Below, one piece after another: positions 1 to 5,422 of a stretch of 9,080 nt of DNA; the stretch's first letter is position 1; the number at the start of each line of letters is the position of its first letter. A program made the translations under genes and the position numbers. This DNA comes from JBGOUJ01 sp041477005 (lineage in GTDB: Bacteria; Acidobacteriota; Terriglobia; Bryobacterales; JACQDG01), in contig JBGOUJ010000301.1 in assembly GCA_041477005.1 (NCBI GenBank), positions 1-9,080 on the forward strand. The letters are read 5' to 3'. The notes beneath the pieces are model-generated. The model was not told the DNA's origin. It made no database searches and saw only the letters and a program-made list of their open reading frames with translations.

Positions 1-582
1 GCGCTGGGCGGCGCGATCGAAAGGCCAGACCTTGATGGCCTTGATGCCGTAGCCGTCGATCAGCTCGCGCATGATCTTTTCGGGTTCTTTGTTGAAGTCG
101 TACTTGTGGGGGAAACAGGTGTTATAGAGGCGGATCTGCGGATTCGATTTGCCGCCGATTAAGCGATAGACGGGCGAATCGAGCGCTTTGCCGAGCAGGT
201 CCCAAAGGGCGAGGTCCATGGCGCTCAGCACGCGCATCTCGGCGCCGCCGGTGACCTGGTAGTCGAAGGTGCGGTAGAAATCGGCCCAGATGCGGTCGAT
301 GTCGCGCGGGTCGCGGCCCAGGAGCGAACGGGCGGCGGCGGAGTGGACCAGGGTCGCTTCGACCTCATTGCGGGGATAGGTCTCGCCGATGCCGACATGG
401 CCGGAGTCGGTGTGGATCCGCACCCAGGTCCAGTGCGGCCACCACGGGGCCGCCTCGCGGGTCTTCCAGTAGATCGTGTCGATGCGGGTGATCTTCATTG
501 CGGGCGCACGCTCGGCGGCGCGCGAACGGTAGGCCGCCAGTGCGGCGCCCGGCATCGACAACAGAAAAGATCGTCGGTTCAT
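1..582 (-). CDS. Mandelate racemase/muconate lactonizing enzyme family protein, exported, partial (N-terminal 194 residues)
   Basis: This is the N-terminal part of an enolase-superfamily enzyme; the gene runs off the left edge and no stop is seen. Residues 29-34 (MKITRI) open the usual capping domain. GHVGIGETYP (61-70) and the SAMDLALWDLLGK block (120-132), followed by SPVYRLIGG (136-144), are typical of the family, and GIKAIKVWPFD (179-189) enters the barrel with the KxK-type region. The metal ligands and remaining catalytic residues lie outside the window, so substrate is unknown; acid-sugar dehydratase is a plausible guess because KVWPFD-type sequences occur there. The start at 582 is supported by AGGAG six bases upstream and gives a leader, NRRSFLLSMPGAALAA, that resembles a twin-arginine signal. 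An internal ATG at 498 would give a cytosolic form but has no ribosome binding site. The gene is divergent from a sugar-binding lipoprotein gene. Confidence 0.85.
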   Translation of the reverse strand, partial: MNRRSFLLSMPGAALAAYRSRAAERAPAMKITRIDTIYWKTREAAPWWPHWTWVRIHTDSGHVGIGETYPRNEVEATLVHSAAARSLLGRDPRDIDRIWADFYRTFDYQVTGGAEMRVLSAMDLALWDLLGKALDSPVYRLIGGKSNPQIRLYNTCFPHKYDFNKEPEKIMRELIDGYGIKAIKVWPFDRAAQR

Positions 583-588
583 GCAGCA

Positions 589-593
589 CTCCT
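589..593 (-). promoter_or_regulatory. Ribosome binding site of the MR/MLE gene
   Basis: AGGAG on the minus strand lies six bases before the ATG at 582. It decides in favour of the longer start, which carries the Tat-like leader, over the internal ATG at 498. Confidence 0.6.
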
Positions 594-622
594 GCTCATC
601 CGGTTCCCCCAGTCTTTCATGC

Positions 623-628
623 TATAAC
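623..628 (+). promoter_or_regulatory. Candidate -10 box of the binding-protein gene
   Basis: TATAAC matches five of six bases of the TATAAT consensus and sits in the 54-bp gap between two divergent genes, eight bases before the ATG at 637. No Shine-Dalgarno sequence and no clear -35 box is visible. If the box is used, the transcript would start at or next to the start codon. This is inference from sequence only. Confidence 0.35.
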
Positions 629-636
629 GATTCATC

Positions 637-1590
637 ATGAAAAAGAGCCTGGCGGTGATCGCCCTGCTGGCAGCGCTCGCCGGCTGCTCGCGGGGGAGCA
701 AGCTGGTCATCGGGGTGGTTCCCAAGGGACAGGCGCACATCTTCTGGCAGACGGTGCACGCGGGGGCGGAGGCGGCGGCGCGGGAGCTGGGGGTCGAGAT
801 CCGGTGGAACGGGCCGGCGATGGAGACCGAGTTCAGCCGGCAGGTCCAGATCATGGAGTCGATGATCAATGGGCGAGTGGACGCCATCGTCCTCGCTCCC
901 ACCGACCGCGTGGCGCTGGTGAGCGTGGTGGAGCGGGCGTCGCGCGAAAAGATCCCGGTGACCATTTTTGATTCGGCGATCGACACCCAAGACTACGTCT
1001 CGTTCGTCGCCACCAACAACTACGGCGGAGGCCAAATGGGCGCCCGGCGCATCGGCGAGATTCTGGGGGGCAAAGGCGATGTGGCGATGCTGATGAACAT
1101 GCCGGGCAGCGCCTCGACGCTCGAACGAGAGAAGGGTTTTGAAGACACCCTGGCCAAGGACTTCCCGGGCATGCGCATCGTGGTACGGCAGTTCGGCATG
1201 TCGGACCGCGCCAAATCGCTGGCCGTGGCGGAAGACATCCTGACCGCTCACCCCGGCCTGAATGCCATCTTCGCCTCCAACGAGCCGGGCTCGGTCGGCG
1301 CGGCGCAGGCGCTCAAGTCGCGGCAAATGGCCGGCAAGATCAAGCTGGTGGCCTTCGATTCGAGTCCCACGCTGGTTGACGACTTGAAGGCGGGGGTCGT
1401 CAACTCGCTGATCGTGCAGGACCCGTTCCAGATCGGCTACACGGCGGTGAAGACGGTCGTGGCGAAGCTGCGCGGCGAGACCCCGGCGAAAAAGATCGAC
1501 CTGCCGGCCCGCCTGCTCACCGCGGCCGACCTCGACAAGCCCGACGTCAACCAACTGCTGAACCCGGATTTGAAGAAATACCTGAAATGA
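637..1590 (+). CDS. Sugar ABC transporter substrate-binding lipoprotein (type 1 periplasmic binding protein, RbsB-like)
   Basis: This 317-residue protein would bind a sugar or similar small ligand outside the cytoplasmic membrane. Residues 1-17 are a lipoprotein signal: two lysines, a hydrophobic stretch and the lipobox LAGC, with Cys17 the predicted lipidation site. The mature part shows the two-lobe periplasmic binding fold of the ribose/galactose class: KLVIGVVPKGQAHIFWQTV (22-40), VDAIVLAPTD (81-90), IPVTIFDSAID (106-116), TLEREKGFED (161-170), LNAIFASNEPGSVGAAQAL (208-226) and the hinge-near VQDPFQIGY (260-268). By analogy with RbsB, likely ligand contacts are Phe36/Trp37, Asp112, Arg164, Asn215, Asp241 and Gln261. 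The Arg that follows the Asp in RbsB is a Ser here, so the ligand may not be ribose. No permease or ATPase gene adjoins it. It is divergent from an MR/MLE enzyme gene that might use the same substrate (inference). No Shine-Dalgarno is seen before the ATG. Confidence 0.9.
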   Translation: MKKSLAVIALLAALAGCSRGSKLVIGVVPKGQAHIFWQTVHAGAEAAARELGVEIRWNGPAMETEFSRQVQIMESMINGRVDAIVLAPTDRVALVSVVERASREKIPVTIFDSAIDTQDYVSFVATNNYGGGQMGARRIGEILGGKGDVAMLMNMPGSASTLEREKGFEDTLAKDFPGMRIVVRQFGMSDRAKSLAVAEDILTAHPGLNAIFASNEPGSVGAAQALKSRQMAGKIKLVAFDSSPTLVDDLKAGVVNSLIVQDPFQIGYTAVKTVVAKLRGETPAKKIDLPARLLTAADLDKPDVNQLLNPDLKKYLK

Positions 1591-1636
1591 CGCTGCCAGG
1601 CGCCGCTGGGGTCTAGTCGGGCAGAGGCGGGCGATG

Positions 1637-1674
1637 CCGCGCTGGGTCTGGGAGTGTTCCCACCCGGCGCGCGG
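1637..1674 (+). terminator. Hairpin between convergent genes, possible terminator
   Basis: CCGCGC (1637-1642) pairs with GCGCGG (1669-1674), GGGT (1644-1647) with ACCC (1662-1665), and GGGA (1650-1653) with TCCC (1658-1661), around a GTGT loop, with small bulges. Only three T residues follow on the plus strand, so intrinsic termination may be weak. Its place between the stop of the binding-protein gene (1590) and the stop of the oppositely directed DUF29 gene (1699) fits a transcription end. Nothing else is evident in 1591-1698. Confidence 0.45.
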
Positions 1675-1698
1675 TTTCGAGCCAAATCCGTGCTTCCT

Positions 1699-2133
1699 TC
1701 AGGGAAGAAAGCCGGGGTCTAGTATCTGGTCAATCGTCCAAGGGCAATCCTCGCGGAATGAGCTGTTCGGGAGTCTCGTTTCCCGCGCTGCTTTCCGGGC
1801 GGCTTTTGGGTAGAGCTGAGGCAAGATCCGCTCGACGTGGCTCCGCAGGCTCGGCGCGTCTTGCAGCAGAAGCGCGATTTCGTCCCGCTGCGTGTCGATC
1901 GTGTCCTCCCAGCTCGGCGAGCGCATTTCGGGCTGCGCCTGCCACTTCAGCAGATGCATCACGAGCACTTGAAGCCGGCTGACCATCTCGCGCCGATCCC
2001 GCTTGCCCATGTCCTCAATCTCCTCGGCCAGGTGCTCGATGTCGGCTTGGTCGAACCGGCCCGCGCGCAGCAGTGCGGCGTTGCACTGCGTCCACTCGAA
2101 GAAGTCCCGGTTGTACAGCTCCTTGGCGCTCAT
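1699..2133 (-). CDS. DUF29 family protein
   Basis: This 144-residue protein is a full-length DUF29 member of unknown function. Family landmarks run in order: YNRDFFEWTQCNAALLRAG (7-25), DIEHLAEEIEDMGKRDRREM (31-50), RLQVLVMHLLKWQAQP (53-68), SWEDTIDTQRDEI (74-86), the PSLRSHVE stretch (94-101) and the closing CPWTIDQILDPGFLP (130-144). It is predicted soluble and mostly helical. The ATG at 2133 is chosen because DUF29 proteins begin near this point and homology-like sequence starts at once; the ribosome binding site is weak (a G run about ten bases upstream). The reading frame stays open far upstream, through a hydrophobic segment of a different kind, so the same frame could give a longer fusion; I regard that as the remains of a separate upstream membrane-protein gene. 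The gene ends convergent with the binding-protein gene. Confidence 0.88.
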   Translation of the reverse strand: MSAKELYNRDFFEWTQCNAALLRAGRFDQADIEHLAEEIEDMGKRDRREMVSRLQVLVMHLLKWQAQPEMRSPSWEDTIDTQRDEIALLLQDAPSLRSHVERILPQLYPKAARKAARETRLPNSSFREDCPWTIDQILDPGFLP

Positions 2134-2206
2134 GAGCCTATTGTAACCCCCGTCGCAGTTTTGATCTGCAGCGACCGCAGGCGTCTGTAGCCCCTGATCC
2201 TGAGCC

Positions 2207-2554
2207 TTACCATTCGACCAGGAACTTCTGGAAATCGGCGATGAATGGAAATGCCGCAGAATCCAATCGAAAATGGAAAGAAGGCTTGGAACGGCGGCAA
2301 CGGCGATAATGCCGTAGCGATGCATGCGCGCCACGGGAACGAACGCCGCGAGGGCAACGAGCGAAATGAGCGCACCGGGCAATTCCCGCTTCCATGCGAG
2401 CAGCATGCCAACGATAGCCGAGGTGAGGAGCACAATGCCAGCCCACTCCCGAAGCTGCGTCGGGGGGCCAGAGTGCGGGTGCAGGATCTCTCCTAAGACG
2501 AGGAGCAGGACAGCTCCGGCGCGCCGTCCACCGAACGAAGGAGAGTGTGGTCAT
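2207..2554 (-). pseudogene. Small four-helix membrane protein, apparently frameshifted
   Basis: The ATG at 2552-2554 overlaps the TGA of the upstream DUF362 gene (ATGA), and AAGGAG lies a short way before it, as expected for a coupled gene. From this ATG the sequence begins MTTLSFVRWTAR, then becomes arginine- and cysteine-rich and unlike a real protein. One base over (+1), the sequence reads as a membrane protein: AGAVLLLVLGEIL, EWAGIVLLTSAIVGMLLAWK, ELPGALISLVALAAFVPVA and YGIIAVAAVPSLLSIFDWIL, roughly four membrane segments. The joined product, RWTAR followed by the hydrophobic helices and a W(K)xELPGAL-type loop, resembles small uncharacterised membrane proteins of about 110-120 residues. 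The switch falls near 2513-2522. The hydrophobic frame meets no stop before the DUF29 gene, so the end is uncertain; 2207 is the TAA in the ATG frame. Alternatives are a sequencing error or a non-ATG start in the hydrophobic frame. Function unknown. Confidence 0.5.
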
Positions 2555-3753
2555 GCCTTCTTCTCCTTCTTGGGTTTGCGGAACGGCCGACGGGCTTCCT
2601 CGATCTCGTTGCCGCGGGTCCAGATCGATTCGGGGCTCCAGAGGCCGTAGCCTTTGTCGGCAGCCAGCCGCAGGTGCCGGATCTCGGCCGGCTCGAAGCC
2701 TATCACCGCCGCGCCCGCCGAATCGACCGCCACAGGGTCGGCCCCGGCAATGATCACGTTGTGGTGAACACTCTGGGCGCCGGGCCAGAACGGGCCGTCG
2801 CCCTCCACGCCCCAACTACCGCCCACAATGGCGTAGTCGGGCGGATGAAAGCTGCACAAATCGACCAGCACCTCATCGGGGGCGCCCAGCTTGTGCAGGC
2901 CAGTCTTCGGGAAGCCGTACTTCGCCCCCGGTCCGATGCCGAAGTAGTTCTTGAGCGACAGCGATACGCCGGTCTGGGTGTGCGTCTTGAGCGGCGCCAC
3001 GCTGATCATCCGGTCGCACTCCAGGATCACTTTCGGCACGTGGTAGACGCCGTCCGGGTTGTGCCGCGCGCAGGGGTTGCCGCGGACCGGCATCTCCACC
3101 GTTTCGGCAAAATTCAGGTCGGCCAGCTCGAAGCGGATCGAGGGATGGCGCCGCGCAAACTCTTCCACGATGCTCCAGTAGCTGAGGCCGGCAAAGGCGC
3201 CGCCCCAATTCGTTGTCCAGCCATCGACCGTCGACTTCGACCGCTCGGCCGGCAGCCACTCGCCCGACCCCTCGGCTATGGTGATGCGCTTCCCGCGCCC
3301 GTGTTCGACCAGGAAACGAATCAGGCTCCGAACGACCCGCAGGTCCGTCACGGCGCCTGGAATGTAGCGGTGGTGGGCGCCGCCATCGCGCACCTCCGGC
3401 CCCAGGCCGTGGCAGGCGACGATATTCGGTTTGATCAAGACCCAGTCGTCAGGGCCAACGATCGAGGAAAGACCGCCGCCCCGGGTGGTTCCCAGCTCGA
3501 TCGCCTTGCGGACCATGGCGTCCAGTTGCGCCTCGGTAAGGTCCGCGCCGGCCGACTGTGGGTCTGCCAGGCCCTTGACGGTCCTCCCGTCATGATCAAT
3601 CGATCCCTGGAAGCTCGATAAGACAATCCCGACGCGGGGCGTGCGGTCCTGGGTGGCGGTGGCGGTCACCGTTTCGGCCGGCGGCTTCTGCTGGCCGGCC
3701 ATTTTCGCCACAGCCGCCGCTGCAAAACCGAGAAAGTGCCTCCGATTTGTCAT
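2551..3753 (-). CDS. DUF362 domain protein with Tat-like leader
   Basis: This 400-residue protein belongs to the DUF362 family, whose biochemical role is not established. The chosen ATG at 3753 gives the leader MTNRRHFLGFAAAAVAK, a twin-arginine-like signal (NRRHFLGF), so export in folded form is likely. An upstream extension in the same frame runs into the divergent gene and is not credible. Core landmarks are WVLIKPNIV (104-112), the VTDLRVVRSLIRFL stretch (135-148), RITIAEGSGEW (156-166), LECDRMISVAPLKTHTQTG (244-262), LSLKNYFGIG (265-274), the DLCSFHPPDYAIVGG stretch (298-312), VEGDGPFWPGAQ (316-327) and IIAGADPVAVDSAGAAVIGF (334-353). It has no ferredoxin-like Cys clusters, unlike some family members. 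The C-terminus is very basic (RKPKKEKKA). AAGGA stands 13 bases before the ATG, a long spacing. It is divergent from a second DUF362 gene 40 bp away and overlaps the next gene downstream by four bases. Confidence 0.88.
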   Translation of the reverse strand: MTNRRHFLGFAAAAVAKMAGQQKPPAETVTATATQDRTPRVGIVLSSFQGSIDHDGRTVKGLADPQSAGADLTEAQLDAMVRKAIELGTTRGGGLSSIVGPDDWVLIKPNIVACHGLGPEVRDGGAHHRYIPGAVTDLRVVRSLIRFLVEHGRGKRITIAEGSGEWLPAERSKSTVDGWTTNWGGAFAGLSYWSIVEEFARRHPSIRFELADLNFAETVEMPVRGNPCARHNPDGVYHVPKVILECDRMISVAPLKTHTQTGVSLSLKNYFGIGPGAKYGFPKTGLHKLGAPDEVLVDLCSFHPPDYAIVGGSWGVEGDGPFWPGAQSVHHNVIIAGADPVAVDSAGAAVIGFEPAEIRHLRLAADKGYGLWSPESIWTRGNEIEEARRPFRKPKKEKKA

Positions 3754-3793
3754 GGTATATAACAATTCCTTATGATTATGATAAACTATTTGT
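3754..3793. promoter_or_regulatory. AT-rich divergent promoter region between two DUF362 genes
   Basis: These 40 bases are strongly AT-rich against a GC-rich background and must carry the start signals of both flanking genes. On the plus strand TTATGA occurs twice in tandem (3770-3775, 3776-3781), giving two TATGAT boxes (3771-3776, 3777-3782), each five of six matches to TATAAT. On the minus strand CATAAT and TTATAT are candidate boxes. No convincing -35 box or operator palindrome is visible. Exact promoters are inference. Confidence 0.5.
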
Positions 3794-5410
3794 ATGAGAG
3801 ACATCAATAGAAGGGAATTCCTGGCATTCTCGGGCCAGGCTATCGCCCTGGCCTCGGTGGTGGGTACGGATACTACCGGCAAGCCCCGCGTGGGGCTGGT
3901 ACAGTCGACGCACAGTCGGCTGCCGCATCCCGCCTCGCTCGAAGATCCTCTCGACTACCCGCGCGTGCGCGACATGGTGTGGCAGGCCATCGAGTACGGC
4001 CGGCCGCGCGCCGGGAGCCTGGAGGCCAAGATCCGGCCCGGCAGTTGGGTCGTGATCAAGCCCAACATTGTCTTCCTGCGGCCGCAGGATGGCTATCGCA
4101 CCGGAGACGTGACAGACCTTCGCGTGACGCGCGCCGTGCTGGAGTATGTCGCGCGCCGGTCGCGAGCGCGACGCATCACGGTCGCTGAAGGAGGCAGCTA
4201 CCGCGGCTTGCGCGATCCGGCTCCGGATAACATCGTCCGACAGAACGGCGTCCGCGTCGACGCCGCAAGCTTCGACTGGGGTGCCGACGAATTCTCCGGA
4301 ACGGGCGGCACGCTCGGCGGCGTGCTGCGCGAGTGCAGCGCCGAATTCCCCGATAAGAAATTCGACTACGTCGACCTGAGCTACGACGCCGTCCGCGGTC
4401 CGTCCGGCGCTTTCCGGCGCGTCGAGGCGCCGCACACGCCTCGGGGCGTGGGCGCTTTCGGCGAGCGGCCCGACTATTTCGTCACCAATACTATTCTCAA
4501 TTGCGACTTCCTGATCACCGTGCCGGTCATGAAGGTGCACCTGGATTGCGGGGTCACAGCCTGCTTCAAGAGCTACGTCGGCACGGCGCCCCGCCAGGCC
4601 TACGCCGAGCCGGGCGCGTTTTGGAACAGCCGCCTGCACAAAGAGCACTCGCTCGAAGGCCGGATCGACTCGTTCATCGCCGACCTGGCGGCCTTTCATC
4701 CCCCCGATTTCAACGTTGTGGACGGCATCCGGGGCCTGCAATACCAGGAGCACAACATCGGGCGGCCGGACCAGATGCTGCGCAATAACCTGGTGCTGGC
4801 GGGCGAGGATCCTGTCGCCACCGACTCCATGGTCGCCTACCTGATGGGATTCAACCCCTGGGACATGGAGTTCCTCCACATGGCCGCCCAGCGCGAGTTG
4901 GGAAGCCTGGACTGGGAGAGGATCGATGTGGCCGGCGACGATCCCGCGAGCGCCCGCCGGCGCTGGGGGAAGCCCAAAGGCTGGTTCGGCCGGTGCAACC
5001 GCGAATGGACCATCTGCTCCGATTCGCCCGCCGATCCCCTGCTGCAGAGATGTTACAGAGCGCCCACCGACACGCTACACCTGGGGCGCTGCACGGGCGC
5101 CCCGGCGACTCCTGGAACGAGTTACACGGCCGCTACGCACGTCCACGCCGAGGGCCATCGCAAGGCTTTTCTGTGGGTCGGGGTCCGCGGGCGGGTCAAC
5201 GCCTGGCTGAACGGCGAACAGGTGATAGAACAGGAGAATGTTACCCGGTATCGCATCGGCCAGTTTCAGAAGCCGGTGGATCTGAGGTCGGGCGAGAACC
5301 GGCTCGTGTTTCGCGTGCAGGCCTTGGCCGGCGAGCCGCAGTTGAGCGCCCTGCTGGTGGGGCCGCGCAACGACGGCGACACCGTGGAGGGCATCCGCTG
5401 GGCGGCGTGA
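3794..5410 (+). CDS. DUF362 domain protein with Tat-like leader and C-terminal beta-sandwich-like domain
   Basis: This 538-residue protein starts with a twin-arginine-like leader (INRREFLAFSGQAIALASV, 4-22). The DUF362 core follows: WVVIKPNIVFL (85-95), the VTDLRVTRAVLEYVA stretch (106-120), RITVAEGGSY (127-136), LNCDFLITVPVMKVHLDCG (235-253), FKSYVGTAP (258-266), IADLAAFHPPDFNVVDGI (295-312) and LVLAGEDPVATDSMVAYLMGF (333-353). The usual Lys-Thr-His and Lys-Asn-x-Phe-Gly motifs read KVH (247-249) and KSYVG (259-263) here. After about residue 415 comes an extra segment of about 120 residues ending at 538, with THVHAEGHRKAFLWVGVRG, RVNAWLNGEQV and LRSGENRLVFRVQ; this pattern is typical of carbohydrate-binding jelly-roll modules in glycosidases (N-G-x-x-V strand turn, G-x-N-x-L-x-F/V strand). 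Function is unknown; a secreted role on a glycan-rich target is inference. No Shine-Dalgarno precedes the ATG. The gene ends 12 bp from the convergent hpnE stop. Confidence 0.87.
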   Translation: MRDINRREFLAFSGQAIALASVVGTDTTGKPRVGLVQSTHSRLPHPASLEDPLDYPRVRDMVWQAIEYGRPRAGSLEAKIRPGSWVVIKPNIVFLRPQDGYRTGDVTDLRVTRAVLEYVARRSRARRITVAEGGSYRGLRDPAPDNIVRQNGVRVDAASFDWGADEFSGTGGTLGGVLRECSAEFPDKKFDYVDLSYDAVRGPSGAFRRVEAPHTPRGVGAFGERPDYFVTNTILNCDFLITVPVMKVHLDCGVTACFKSYVGTAPRQAYAEPGAFWNSRLHKEHSLEGRIDSFIADLAAFHPPDFNVVDGIRGLQYQEHNIGRPDQMLRNNLVLAGEDPVATDSMVAYLMGFNPWDMEFLHMAAQRELGSLDWERIDVAGDDPASARRRWGKPKGWFGRCNREWTICSDSPADPLLQRCYRAPTDTLHLGRCTGAPATPGTSYTAATHVHAEGHRKAFLWVGVRGRVNAWLNGEQVIEQENVTRYRIGQFQKPVDLRSGENRLVFRVQALAGEPQLSALLVGPRNDGDTVEGIRWAA

Positions 5411-5422
5411 CCGGCCTTGATC

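Noticed and set aside
622..1554. Long minus-strand open frame opposite the binding-protein gene
   Set aside because: Histidine- and arginine-rich shadow peptide; the plus-strand product has a signal sequence and a recognisable fold.
2545..3621. Long plus-strand open frame opposite the DUF362 gene
   Set aside because: It mirrors a GC-rich gene; its peptide is low-complexity and shows no domain, while the minus strand shows clear family motifs.
3754..3882. N-terminal extension of the minus-strand DUF362 protein
   Set aside because: It would run through the divergent promoter gap into the neighbour's coding region and would bury the Tat-like leader.
3776..4879. Long minus-strand open frame opposite the larger DUF362 gene
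   Set aside because: It is antisense to a recognised domain and would begin without a usable start context; composition is typical of shadow frames in GC-rich DNA.
5411..5422. Terminator between the DUF362 gene and hpnE
   Set aside because: The gap is 12 bp and no stable hairpin with a T run is visible in it.
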